A DNA stretch of 64,000 bases from Mycolicibacterium hassiacum DSM 44199 (GTDB taxonomy: Bacteria; Actinomycetota; Actinomycetes; Mycobacteriales; Mycobacteriaceae): contig NZ_LR026975.1 in assembly GCF_900603025.1 (NCBI RefSeq), forward strand, positions 4,960,001 through 5,024,000, in the 5' to 3' direction. The notes under the pieces are model-generated. The model was not told the DNA's origin. It ran no database searches and saw only the letters and a program-made list of their open reading frames with translations. Every line of letters starts with the position of its first letter. Positions within the stretch are counted from its first letter, which is position 1. Of the stretch, positions 26,615-37,080 are shown piece after piece. Made by a program: the position numbers and the translations under genes.

Positions 26615-27346
26615 TCAGCCGGGCTGGTCGGTGGCGGGTTCGCCGTTGGCGGCGCGGCGCCGCTTGTACCACTCGAGGAACATCGGCACCACCGACACGA
26701 TCACGATCGCGATGACGATCGGCTCGAGCAGTTTCTGGACGATCTCGAACTGGCCCAGCCAGTAGCCCAGCAGGGTGATGCCGACGCCCCAGACGATCGC
26801 GCCGACGACGTTGAAGACGGTGAACACCGGATAGCTCATCCGCGCCGCCCCCGCGACCAGCGGCGCGAGCGTGCGCACGATCGGCACGAACCGGGCGATC
26901 ACGATCGCGAACGGGCCGCGCTGCTCGAAGAACTCGTGGGCCTCGTCGAGGTAGCGCTGTTTGAGCACCCGGGCGTCGGGTTTGAACATCGCGGTGCCGA
27001 TGTTGCGGCCGACCCAGTAGCCGACCTGGCTGCCCAGCACCGCGGCGATCGGGATGAACACCAGCAGCTGCCAGAGCTGGAAGTTGATGGTCTGCCCGTC
27101 CTCGGCGAGCGCGGCGGTACCGGCGGCGAGCATCCCGGCGACGAACAGCAGCGAGTCGCCGGGCAGGACTGGGAACAGCACACCGGACTCGATGAACACC
27201 ACCACGAGCAGACCGACCAGCGCCCAGGCGCCGAAGTAGCCGAGCAGGACCATCGGGTCCAGGAAATCCGGCATGAGCGCCAGCTGATCACCGGCTGCCA
27301 GATGGGCCGTCTGGAAAAGGGCGGGGCGCGTCACGGGCCCCAACAT
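26615..27346 (-). CDS. DedA family membrane protein (Rv0364-like)
   Basis: A 243-residue integral membrane protein from ATG 27346; an internal Met (MPDFLDPM, residue 25) may be the real start. DedA features are GVLFPVLPGDSLLFVAG, GYWVGRNIG, FFEQRGPFAIVIARFVPIVRTLAPLVAG and a C-terminal helix. The family is proposed to move undecaprenyl phosphate or other phospholipids across the membrane using the proton gradient. The basic tail EWYKRRRAANG is cytoplasmic. It converges on the antiporter gene with a five-base gap. In M. tuberculosis, Rv0364 borders fba and Rv0365c; only the GH76 neighbour is kept here. Confidence 0.88.
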   Translation of the reverse strand: MLGPVTRPALFQTAHLAAGDQLALMPDFLDPMVLLGYFGAWALVGLLVVVFIESGVLFPVLPGDSLLFVAGMLAAGTAALAEDGQTINFQLWQLLVFIPIAAVLGSQVGYWVGRNIGTAMFKPDARVLKQRYLDEAHEFFEQRGPFAIVIARFVPIVRTLAPLVAGAARMSYPVFTVFNVVGAIVWGVGITLLGYWLGQFEIVQKLLEPIVIAIVIVSVVPMFLEWYKRRRAANGEPATDQPG

Positions 27347-27434
27347 ACCGGGCCTGTCTCCCGGGCCCGGACCGGCCGAGTGCCGACGCGCCGTTCACCG
27401 GTCGGAACGGTCCGGTGGGCGGTAGAGTTCGGCC

Positions 27435-28451
27435 GTGCCCACCCATCGGGCGGTTCAGGTCGCCTCCGCGGGCGCGCCGTTGACCATCGCGGAGGTCGAG
27501 ACGACGGCGCCGCCGCGCGGGCACGTGCGCATCGCGGTCGCCGCCTGCGGGGTGTGCGGCACCGATCACGGCGTCGTCAACGGCTCCTTTCCGGGGCTGA
27601 GCTGGCCGGTCACCCCGGGTCACGAGATCGCCGGCACCATCGACGAGCTGGGCGACGGCGTCGAGGAGTTCGCGGTCGGCGACCGGGTGGCGGTGGGCTG
27701 GTTCGGCGGCAACTGCAACACCTGCCCGCGCTGTCGCCAGGGCCGGTTCATCCACTGCGACCGGCTGCAGGTGCCGAGCCTGCACTATCCGGGTGGCTAC
27801 GCCGAGTCGGTGATCGTCCCGGCCACCGCGCCGGCGCGGATCCCCGCTGGGCTGTCGTTCGTCGAGGCGGCCCCGATGGGCTGCGCCGGGGTGACCACCT
27901 ACAACGCGCTGCGCCACACCCCGGCCGCGGCGGGTGACCTGGTCGCGGTGCTCGGTCTCGGCGGGCTGGGACACCTGGGCGTGCAGTGGGCGCGGGCGAT
28001 GGGGTTCGAGACCGTGGCGATCGCCCGCGGGGCGGCCAAGGCCGCCGACGCGCGGGCCCTCGGCGCCCACCACTACATCGACTCGACCAGCCAGGACGTC
28101 GCCGCGGCGCTGCAGGACCTCGGTGGGGCGGTGGCGGTGCTGGCGACGGCGGCGAACTCGGCCGCGATCGGCCGGACCGTCGGCGGGCTCGCCCCCGAAG
28201 GGGAGCTGGTGGTCGTCGGCGTCAGCGCCGACCCGCTGCCGATCAGCCCGGTGGAGCTGATCGGGGACGGCCGGCGCATCCGCGGGCACCCGTCGGGTAC
28301 CGCGCGCGACGTCGAGGACACCATGCGGTTCGCCGTCCGTTCCGGTGTGCGCGCCCGGGTCGAGGAACGGCCGCTGGCCGAGGCGGCCGAGGCGTACGAC
28401 GCGATGGAGCGGGGCCGGGCCCGCTACCGCATGGTGCTGACGGTGCCCTGA
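27435..28451 (+). CDS. Zinc-dependent alcohol dehydrogenase
   Basis: A 338-residue MDR-family dehydrogenase from GTG 27435. Catalytic zinc ligands lie in ACGVCGTDH and TPGHEIAGTIDELG. The structural zinc loop is CNTCPRCRQGRFIHC (four Cys). The NAD(P) Rossmann motif is LGLGGLGHLGVQWARAMG. Full family length. It oxidises alcohols or reduces aldehydes; the substrate is not predictable. It sits where fba and mgtE lie in M. tuberculosis (between the Rv0364- and Rv0361-like genes), so it marks a replaced segment. Confidence 0.92.
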   Translation: MPTHRAVQVASAGAPLTIAEVETTAPPRGHVRIAVAACGVCGTDHGVVNGSFPGLSWPVTPGHEIAGTIDELGDGVEEFAVGDRVAVGWFGGNCNTCPRCRQGRFIHCDRLQVPSLHYPGGYAESVIVPATAPARIPAGLSFVEAAPMGCAGVTTYNALRHTPAAAGDLVAVLGLGGLGHLGVQWARAMGFETVAIARGAAKAADARALGAHHYIDSTSQDVAAALQDLGGAVAVLATAANSAAIGRTVGGLAPEGELVVVGVSADPLPISPVELIGDGRRIRGHPSGTARDVEDTMRFAVRSGVRARVEERPLAEAAEAYDAMERGRARYRMVLTVP

Positions 28452-28455
28452 CCCG

Positions 28456-29529
28456 TCACTGCGACATCTGGCAGATCTTCCACTGCTCGTCGCGGTACTG
28501 CAGGTCGAAGCTGCGGGTGGACCGGGTCTGCGGCGCGTGCGCCATGAACGCGGTGACGTTGGCCTCGGCGTGGTCGCCGTTGATGACGATCTGGTCGATG
28601 CTGGCCACCACCGGATACTGCTTGGCCGCCGCCACCCGGGAGTGGATCTCCCGCCACTCCGCATCGGTGTACTTCACGTAGCTGTCCAGGGTCGCGCCGC
28701 AGGTGATGCTGCGCAGGGTGGCGAGATCGCCGGACTGGATGGCGACGTCGAACTTCTCGATCGTCTCGCGCACCCGGTCCTCCTCGGAGACGCGCGTGGA
28801 GTTGTCGCGGGTCAACAACACCGTGCCGAGCACCGCGACCGCTACCAGTGCCGCGATCACCAGCAGCAGCGCGATCACCCAGCCCCAGCTGCGATGCACC
28901 ACTGCCGGCGGTTTCGGCGCCTCGCCGCGCGGTGGAATATGTTGCGGCGCAGCAGTTTTCATTCCCTGTGCGGGCGCGGTGGCGATGATCTCGGTGGCCG
29001 GGTCGGGCGGGGTGTCGATGCGCCGGGTGCCGGCGGCGTCGAAGCTCGACGGCGCGGTGAACCGCCGCTGCGGCCGCTCCGGCTGAGGCGGCTCGGCCAG
29101 CCCGGACGGGTCGATGACCTCGGTCGCCGGTTCGTCGGCGGGTGGGGCGGCGATGACCTCGGTGGCCGGTTCGGGATCGGCCTGCTCGGCCGCCGGTTCG
29201 CCGGAGTCCGGTCCCTCAGTGCTGTCCTGGTCGGGGGCGTCCTGGTGCGGGTCGCCGGACCCATGCCGCACATCGCCGTCCGGCTCCTCGCCACCGGAGT
29301 CCTCGCCGGGGGCCCCGTGGTTCTCGTCCTCTCCGCTGTCTACCGGCCCGGCCGGCGCGCCGCTGTCCGCCGGTTCCGTGTCGGTGTTCGGTTCGCCGGA
29401 GTCTTCGGTGGGGGAGGCCTGATCACCGGCCGACGGATCGGGTGCCTGGTCGTGCATGTCGCCGTGGCCGGCCTCGGCCGCCTCGTCGATGGCGGACTCC
29501 GGCCGTTCGGACTCTGGTGGGTTCGACAT
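28456..29529 (-). CDS. Membrane protein with acidic N-terminus and NTF2-like outer domain (Rv0361-like)
   Basis: A 357-residue protein from ATG 29529 (MSNPPESERPESA). Residues 1–220 are a long, acidic, Pro/Glu/Asp-rich cytoplasmic region. It contains three copies of a PATE(V/I)I motif (EPATEVIAA, EPATEVIDP, DPATEIIAT), whose Thr could be a Ser/Thr-kinase site. One membrane helix follows (SWGWVIALLLVIAALVAVAVLGTVLL in two parts). The last 110 residues form an extracytoplasmic NTF2-like domain with Cys in SITCG and WKICQ. The C-terminal part matches Rv0361, but the N-terminal region is much longer than I expect there. It is divergent from the DUF3151 gene. Confidence 0.75.
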   Translation of the reverse strand: MSNPPESERPESAIDEAAEAGHGDMHDQAPDPSAGDQASPTEDSGEPNTDTEPADSGAPAGPVDSGEDENHGAPGEDSGGEEPDGDVRHGSGDPHQDAPDQDSTEGPDSGEPAAEQADPEPATEVIAAPPADEPATEVIDPSGLAEPPQPERPQRRFTAPSSFDAAGTRRIDTPPDPATEIIATAPAQGMKTAAPQHIPPRGEAPKPPAVVHRSWGWVIALLLVIAALVAVAVLGTVLLTRDNSTRVSEEDRVRETIEKFDVAIQSGDLATLRSITCGATLDSYVKYTDAEWREIHSRVAAAKQYPVVASIDQIVINGDHAEANVTAFMAHAPQTRSTRSFDLQYRDEQWKICQMSQ

Positions 29530-29620
29530 GTGCTGCCAGTCCTCCCTCGCACGGGCTACGGGCGCACAGCTTAGCCATCCGGACGCACCACCGCCGACAG
29601 CCGCACGGCACAATGAGCAC

Positions 29621-30037
29621 ATGACGCGGATGGGTGATCTTCTCGGCCCGGACCCGGTACTGCTGCCCGGCGATCCCGCCGCCGAGACCGAGTTGGCCAC
29701 CGGCGAGAACCCCGCGATCGTCGCCGCCGCGCATCCGTCGGCGTCGATCGCCTGGGCGGCGCTGGCCGAACAGGCGCTGGCCGACGAGCAGGCCATCACC
29801 GCCTACGCCTACGCCCGCACCGGTTATCACCGTGGCCTGGATCAACTGCGGCGCAACGGGTGGAAGGGGTTCGGGCCGGTGCCCTACAGCCACCAGCCCA
29901 ACCGCGGGTTCCTGCGTTGCGTGGCCGCGCTGGCGCGGGCCGCGGACATGATCGGCGAGACCGACGAATACCAGCGCTGTCTGGACCTGCTCGACGACTG
30001 CGATCCGGTCGCGCGCGCCGAACTCGGCCTGGCCTGA
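29621..30037 (+). CDS. DUF3151 family protein (Rv0360c-like)
   Basis: A 138-residue protein from ATG 29621; ATG 29630 is a close alternative. The sequence LGPDPVLLPGD, AYAYARTGYHRGLDQLRRNGWKGFGPVPYSHQPNRGF and the acidic end CLDLLDDCDP are characteristic of DUF3151, a small actinobacterial helical family of unknown function represented by Rv0360c. No membrane segment or catalytic motif. It is divergent from the Rv0361-like gene, with 91 bases between starts, and ends three bases before the convergent CDF transporter gene. Confidence 0.85.
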   Translation: MTRMGDLLGPDPVLLPGDPAAETELATGENPAIVAAAHPSASIAWAALAEQALADEQAITAYAYARTGYHRGLDQLRRNGWKGFGPVPYSHQPNRGFLRCVAALARAADMIGETDEYQRCLDLLDDCDPVARAELGLA

Positions 30038-30040
30038 CGG

Positions 30041-30928
30041 TCAGTCCGCGTGGCAGTGGCAGTCGGTGCTGTCCGGCGGCTCCACCTGCACGGTCGCATG
30101 CTCGAGTCCCCGGGCCGCCAGCACCGCCCGGGCGTCGTCGAGCACCCGCGCCGCGTCGTCGGCACTGGTCAGGTGCGCGGTCACCATGTCCTTGCCGGGC
30201 ACCAGCGTCCACACGTGCAGGTCGTGCACATCGGTGACGCCCTCGACCGCGGACAGCGCCGAGCGCAGTTCCTCGACGTCGATGTGTGACGGGGAGGACT
30301 CCGACAGGATCCGCAGCGCCGAGCGCGCCAGCGAGATCGCCCGCGGCAGCACCCACAGCGCGACCAGCACCGCGACCACCACGTCGGCGTAGGGCCAACC
30401 GGTGGTCACCGTGACCACACCGGCGATGAGCACCCCGATGCTGCCGACCGTGTCGGCCAGCACCTCCATGTAGGCGCCCTTGACCGCCAGGCTGGTCTGC
30501 GAGTGCGACCGCAACAGCAGCACGACGACGGCGTTGGCCGCCAGTCCGGCCAGCGCCACGACGATCATCGGGACCCCGGGCACCTCCGGCGCGTTGCCGA
30601 GTCGTTCCACCGCCTCGTAGAGGATGAACCCGGCCACGCCGATCAACAGCGCCGCGTTGGCGACCGCGGTGAACACCTCGGCCCGGTGCCAGCCGTAGGT
30701 GCGGGCCGGTGAACTGCGGCCGTGGCGGGCCAACAGCACCGCGGTCAGGCCCATGAACATCGCCACCAGGTCGGTGAGCATGTGGCCGGCGTCAGCCAGC
30801 AGTGCGATCGAGTCGATCGCCAGCGCGGTGGTCAACTCGACCACGAAGAACGCGGTCAGGATCGCCGCGGCGATCAGCATCCGGCTGACGCGGGTGTCCG
30901 GCGATCCATGGTCGTGCCCGGCACCCAT
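30041..30928 (-). CDS. Cation diffusion facilitator (Zn/Co/Cd-type efflux)
   Basis: A 295-residue CDF protein from ATG 30928. The His-rich N-terminus (GAGHDHGS) is followed by six membrane helices. Helix 2 has the metal-site motif LLADAGHMLTD. Helix 5 reads YMEVLADTVGS, so Glu stands where Zn-specific CDFs usually have His (HxxxD). The cytoplasmic C-terminal domain (VTDVHDLHVWTLVPGKDMVTAHL) matches the CDF dimerisation fold, and the protein ends CHCHAD. It exports divalent metal in exchange for protons. A palindrome near the start may be its operator. Confidence 0.92.
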   Translation of the reverse strand: MGAGHDHGSPDTRVSRMLIAAAILTAFFVVELTTALAIDSIALLADAGHMLTDLVAMFMGLTAVLLARHGRSSPARTYGWHRAEVFTAVANAALLIGVAGFILYEAVERLGNAPEVPGVPMIVVALAGLAANAVVVLLLRSHSQTSLAVKGAYMEVLADTVGSIGVLIAGVVTVTTGWPYADVVVAVLVALWVLPRAISLARSALRILSESSPSHIDVEELRSALSAVEGVTDVHDLHVWTLVPGKDMVTAHLTSADDAARVLDDARAVLAARGLEHATVQVEPPDSTDCHCHAD

Positions 30929-30938
30929 AGCCGCAATC

Positions 30939-30956
30939 TATGCGTAGTTATGCATA
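30939..30956. promoter_or_regulatory. Inverted repeat upstream of the CDF exporter
   Basis: TATGC–8 bases–GCATA, ending 11 bases upstream of the CDF start codon, in an AT-rich patch of the 97-base gap to the M50 protease gene. The location suggests an operator for a metal-sensing repressor (ArsR- or CadC-like). No regulator gene is adjacent. Confidence 0.45.
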
Positions 30957-31025
30957 TGTTGCAAGCGGTTCGCCGGAAAATTGAGTCGAAGGACCTCTTT
31001 TTCGGAGACCTCCTGAACGCCGCGA

Positions 31026-31811
31026 TCAGGTCCAGGCCGACCAGAACCGGGTCAGCGTGGAGCCGATGCGCACCAGCGCGTTCGGCACCCCGGAGAGGTC
31101 GAAGAACCACAGCACCACACCCCAGAACCACGCGTTGAGCCGCGGGGTGAACAGCAACAGCAGCACGATGAACAGCCCCCACGGCGCGATCGGGGCCAGG
31201 GTGCGCCGGGTCTGCGGGCTCAGGTGCGGTTCCAGCGCCCCGTAACCGTCCAGGCCCGGCACCGGCAGGATGTTCAGCACGAACGCGGTGACCTGCAGGA
31301 AACCCAGAAACGCCACCCCGGCCCAGAACACCGCGTGCTGCGGGTCGTAACCCAGCCGGGCCGCCGCCAGCAGCACGATCGCCAGCACCAGGTTCGTCGC
31401 CGGACCGGCCAGGCTGACCAGCGATCTCTGCCGCTTGGTCATGCCGGCGGTCTGCACGTACACCGCGCCGCCGGGCAGCCCGATTCCGCCGATCGCGATG
31501 ATCAGCACCGGCAGCCCCAGCGACAGCAGCGGGTGCGAGTACTTCAGCGGGGCCAGCCGCAGATAGCCGCGCGCCTCGACGCCGCGGTCGCCGAACCGCC
31601 AGGCCGAGAACGCGTGGGCGAACTCGTGCAGGCACAGCGACACCAGCCAGCCGACGATGACGAACACGAACACACCGAGATAGGCCAGCGGCCGTTCGAC
31701 GTCGCTGCCGCACTGCCACGCCAGCACCCCGCCGACCCCGGTCACCGCGACCAGGGCGAGGAAGATCGGGCTCGGGCGCACCGAGGGGCGCTGCAGCGGC
31801 CGGACGTTCAC
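31026..31811 (-). CDS. Site-2 protease family (M50) membrane metalloprotease (Rv0359-like)
   Basis: A 261-residue polytopic membrane protein from GTG 31811. The zinc motif HExxH is in CLHEFAHAFSAW (about residue 62–66), and the third ligand lies in NILPVPGLDGYG (the NPDG/LDG motif). Six or so membrane segments. This is the minimal M50/S2P type without a PDZ domain and matches Rv0359. Such proteases cleave transmembrane segments of regulators; the substrate is unknown. It lies nine bases from the Rv0358-like gene on the same strand and probably forms an operon with it. Confidence 0.9.
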   Translation of the reverse strand: MNVRPLQRPSVRPSPIFLALVAVTGVGGVLAWQCGSDVERPLAYLGVFVFVIVGWLVSLCLHEFAHAFSAWRFGDRGVEARGYLRLAPLKYSHPLLSLGLPVLIIAIGGIGLPGGAVYVQTAGMTKRQRSLVSLAGPATNLVLAIVLLAAARLGYDPQHAVFWAGVAFLGFLQVTAFVLNILPVPGLDGYGALEPHLSPQTRRTLAPIAPWGLFIVLLLLFTPRLNAWFWGVVLWFFDLSGVPNALVRIGSTLTRFWSAWT

Positions 31812-31820
31812 GGCTCGACG

Positions 31821-33800
<1,980 letters not shown>

Positions 33801-33810
<10 letters not shown>

Positions 33811-34436
33811 ACCCCTACCGGCTCGACCCCGACTACGACCGGCACGGCGGCTTCCCGAAGTTCGAGATCGCCGAGCCCGGTCCCGGCTTCGGCCGGTTCC
33901 TGGCCGCGATGCGCCGTGCCCAGGATCTCGCGGTGTCGGCGAACCCGGACGACGAAACCTGGGACCGGGCGGCCGATCTCGCCGAACAACTGGTGGCGCT
34001 GCTGGACCCGTTCGAGGCGCCCGAGGGGGTGGGCCCGGCCAACCGGGTGCCGACGCTGCCCGGGGCGGGCAGCCTGCTGATGCCGCCGTTCGAGATCACC
34101 CGGCTCGAACCCGACGGGGTGGAGCTGCGGGTGCGGTTCAGCCGGTTCTGGGTGGGTGGCAACTACGCGGTGCACGGCGGGGTGCTGCCGCTGCTGTTCG
34201 ACACCGTCTTCGGCATGGTGGTACACGCGGTCGGCCGGCCGATCAGCCGTACCGCGTTCCTGCACGTCGACTACCGCAATGTGACCCCGATCGACACCCC
34301 GTTGCGGGCCCGGGGATGGCTGCGAGAAGCCCAGGGCCGCAAGGCCTTCGTCAATGCCGAGCTGTACGGCCCGGAGGATGTGCTGCTGGCCGAGGCAAAC
34401 GGGTTGATGGTCCAGTTGCGGCCCGGCCAGCCCTAG
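33801..34436 (+). CDS. PaaI-like hotdog-fold thioesterase (Rv0356c-like)
   Basis: A 211-residue protein from GTG 33801. The N-terminal 100 residues (SEDPYRLDPDYDRHGGFPKFE) are specific to this mycobacterial family. The C-terminal 110 residues form a hotdog domain with NYAVHGGVLPLLFDTVFGMVVHAVG, which carries the conserved HGG and the helix acid of PaaI-type acyl-CoA thioesterases, then FLHVDYRNVTPIDTPLRARGW. It probably hydrolyses an acyl-CoA; the substrate is unknown. It follows purA closely, as Rv0356c does, and overlaps the convergent MMPL gene by four bases. Confidence 0.82.
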
Positions 34437-36454
34437 TGCCTCCGGTGCCGGCCGCCCCGGTCGCCGGCGGCCGGATCCAGCCGCGCCGGCCACCAGATGG
34501 CCGGGCCGATCAGGGTGAACAGCGCCGGGATGATCACCGTGCGCACCACGAAGGTGTCCAGCAGGATGCCCAGGCCCACGATGATGCCCACCTGGGTGAG
34601 CACGATCAGCGGCAGCACCCCGAGCACGCAGAACACCGCGGCCAGCACGATCCCGGCGCTGGTGATCACCGCGCCGGTGGCCGACACCGCGCGCACGATG
34701 CCGTCGCGGGTGCCGTGGTCGGGCGTCTCCTCCCGCGCCCGGGTCACCAGGAAGATGGTGTAGTCCACCCCCAGCGCCACCAGGAACAGGAACGCGAACA
34801 GCGGCGCGGTGAAATCCAGTGCGGGGAAACCGAATACGTGTACGCTGGCCCAGCCGCCCAGGCCGAGCGCGGCCAGCGAGCTCAGCACCGTCACCGCCAC
34901 CAGCACCAGCGGTGCGAGCGCCGAGCGCAGCAGCACGTAGAGCACCGCGAGCACCACGATCAGGATCGCGGGGATCACCACCAGCCGGTCGTGGCCGGCG
35001 GCGGCCCCGGCGTCGCGGGCGGCCGCGTCCGAACCGCCCACCAGCGCGGTGTCGTCGACGGCGGCGACCGCCTCGCGCAGCCGGTCGATGGTTGCGAACG
35101 CCTGCGCGGAGGCCGGTTCGGCGTCGAGCACCACCGACCACACCGTGAGCCCGGTGGGGCTGCGGCCGGCCGGCGTCACCGCCACCACCCCCGGGGTGGT
35201 CTCGATGGCGCGCTGCAGTTCGGCGGCCTCCGCGCTCGGGCCCACCACCCGGGTCGGGTCGACCAGCCCGGACGGGAAGTGCGCCGCCAGCGTGCGGTAG
35301 CCGCTCACCGATTCGGCCTGCACCCGGAACTGGTCGGTCTGCGACAGCCCGACCGGTAACCCGATCAGCCCGGTGGTCAGCACCGCCAGCCCGGCGATCG
35401 CCGCCACCGCGATCCGGCCCGGCCGGCGCGCCACCGCGGCCGCGATGCGGTGCCAGATGCCGCGGTCGGTCAACGGTGTCGCGCCCACCCGCGGGATGAA
35501 CGGCCAGAACAGCCGCCGGCCGAACAGGCCGAGCAGCGGCGGCAACACCAGCAGCACGAACACCGCGGCCACCACCAGACCCGCGGCGGCCTGCACGCCC
35601 AGGCTGCGCACGCTCGGTGTGGACGCCAGCAGCAGCGTCGCCAGCGCCAGCACCACGGTGGCGTTGCTGGCGATGATCGCCGGGCCGGCCCGGCGCACCG
35701 CGGTGCTCAGCGCCTCTTGATGGTCGTCGGTGCGGCCGAGTTCCTCGCGGTAACGCGAGATCAGCAGCAGCGCGTAGTTGGTGCCCGCGCCGAACACCAG
35801 CACACTGGTGATCCCGGCGGTCGACCCGTCCGGCTGCATGCCGAGTGCGTCGGCCACCGCGGTGCCCAGCACCGCCGCGACTCGGTCGGCGAAGCCGATG
35901 ACCAGCAGCGGCACCAGCCACAGCACCGGTGAGCGGTAGGTGATGATCAGCAGCAGCGCCACCACGGCCGCGGTGACGGCGAGCAGGGTGATGTTGGCGC
36001 CGGAGAACGAATCGGCGATGTCGGCGCCGAACGCCGGTCCGCCGGTGACCTCGGCCCGCAGGTGATCGGGCAGCCGTTCGGCGACGTCGGCGCGCAGCTG
36101 CTCGACCGCGTCGGTGAGCGCGAACCCGGACAGCTCGGCGTCCAGCGGCACCACCGCCAGCGCGGCGATCCCGTCGTCGGACACCTGCGGCGGGGTCACG
36201 CCGAGCCGTCCGGCGGCCGCGATGTCGTCCGGGCTCAGCGGGGTGTCGTCGGTGCGGGTGACGACGACGATCGCCGGGGCCCGGTCGCCGCCGGGGAACT
36301 GTGAGCGCAGCTCGTCGAGGCGGGCGGACTGCGCTTGGGCCGGTACCTGCTCGGGGGAGCGCTGGTTGGATTCGCCGCTGTCGCCCAGCGCCATCAGCGC
36401 GCCGGAGGCCGCGATGACGAGCAGGGCCAGCAGCCAGGAGAGGCGCCGCGTCAT
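34433..36454 (-). CDS. MMPL/RND family transporter
   Basis: A 673-residue transporter from ATG 36454. It begins with one membrane helix, an extracytoplasmic domain of about 130 residues, then five or more helices including GAGTNYALLLISRYREEL (the MMPL motif with the proton-relay region). A second outer loop and a second bundle follow, with GVDYTIFLVTRAREE. The internal duplication is typical of RND proteins. At under 700 residues it is shorter than the true MmpL lipid exporters and resembles the small actinobacterial MMPL group. The cargo is unknown. It is divergent from a MarR gene and probably repressed by it. Confidence 0.92.
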   Translation of the reverse strand: MTRRLSWLLALLVIAASGALMALGDSGESNQRSPEQVPAQAQSARLDELRSQFPGGDRAPAIVVVTRTDDTPLSPDDIAAAGRLGVTPPQVSDDGIAALAVVPLDAELSGFALTDAVEQLRADVAERLPDHLRAEVTGGPAFGADIADSFSGANITLLAVTAAVVALLLIITYRSPVLWLVPLLVIGFADRVAAVLGTAVADALGMQPDGSTAGITSVLVFGAGTNYALLLISRYREELGRTDDHQEALSTAVRRAGPAIIASNATVVLALATLLLASTPSVRSLGVQAAAGLVVAAVFVLLVLPPLLGLFGRRLFWPFIPRVGATPLTDRGIWHRIAAAVARRPGRIAVAAIAGLAVLTTGLIGLPVGLSQTDQFRVQAESVSGYRTLAAHFPSGLVDPTRVVGPSAEAAELQRAIETTPGVVAVTPAGRSPTGLTVWSVVLDAEPASAQAFATIDRLREAVAAVDDTALVGGSDAAARDAGAAAGHDRLVVIPAILIVVLAVLYVLLRSALAPLVLVAVTVLSSLAALGLGGWASVHVFGFPALDFTAPLFAFLFLVALGVDYTIFLVTRAREETPDHGTRDGIVRAVSATGAVITSAGIVLAAVFCVLGVLPLIVLTQVGIIVGLGILLDTFVVRTVIIPALFTLIGPAIWWPARLDPAAGDRGGRHRRH

Positions 36455-36459
36455 CTCTC

Positions 36460-36483
36460 AAATATTTCAGAAAATGAACATTT
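36460..36483. promoter_or_regulatory. MarR operator candidates between MMPL and marR genes
   Basis: Two palindromes in an AT-rich island: AAATATTT (36460–36467, perfect) and AAATG-AA-CATTT (36472–36483, perfect arms). The 62-base gap must hold both divergent promoters, so a MarR dimer bound here would block both. Confidence 0.6.
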
Positions 36484-36516
36484 AATCAATCGAAACTTCT
36501 CGCCTATCCTGGCGGG

Positions 36517-37080
36517 GTGGCTGGGGAAGTGCGCCCGGATGCTCCCGGGGACCCGGATGCGCCGGTGGACCGCCGCGGTCTGGAGGAGGCGATCGCCGCG
36601 GATGTGCGCCGGCTCAGTGCCGAGTCCGATCAGATCGCGCGGATCTTCGCGGCCCGTCATCGGGTGGCCGCCAACGATTTCCGGGCGTTGCTGCACGTCA
36701 TGGTGGCCGAGACCGCCGGCAGCCCGCTGACCGCCGGGGAGTTGCGCGCGCTGATGGGCATGTCGGGTGCGGCGATCACCTATCTCGTCGAGCGCATGAT
36801 CGAATCCGGCCATCTGCGCCGCGACTCCGACCCCCGCGACCGGCGCAAGGTCATCCTGCGGGTGGCCGAGCCGGGCAGGCGGGTCGCCCGCGAGTTCTTC
36901 ACCCCGCTGGCCGAACAGACCCACCGCGCGCTGGTCGGGTTGACCGACGACGAGTTGGGTGCGGCGCACCGGACGTTCACCGCGCTGGTCGCCGCGATGC
37001 GCGCGTTCCGCGAGGAGCTCGGCGCGGCCGAAGCGGGGCGCGGCGCCGGCCGGTCATCTGGCAGGCTGGACCCGCGATGA
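36517..37080 (+). CDS. MarR family transcriptional regulator
   Basis: A 187-residue winged-helix regulator from GTG 36517. The recognition region SPLTAGELRALMGMSGAAITYLVERMIESGHLRRDSDPRDRRKVI (in blocks, about residues 67–112) has the typical MarR wing with the DPRDRR motif. The C-terminal helices mediate dimerisation. It probably represses the divergent MMPL transporter and itself, in response to a small ligand. Its stop overlaps the ATG of the PurT-like gene (ATGA), so the two are co-translated. Confidence 0.92.
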   Translation: MAGEVRPDAPGDPDAPVDRRGLEEAIAADVRRLSAESDQIARIFAARHRVAANDFRALLHVMVAETAGSPLTAGELRALMGMSGAAITYLVERMIESGHLRRDSDPRDRRKVILRVAEPGRRVAREFFTPLAEQTHRALVGLTDDELGAAHRTFTALVAAMRAFREELGAAEAGRGAGRSSGRLDPR

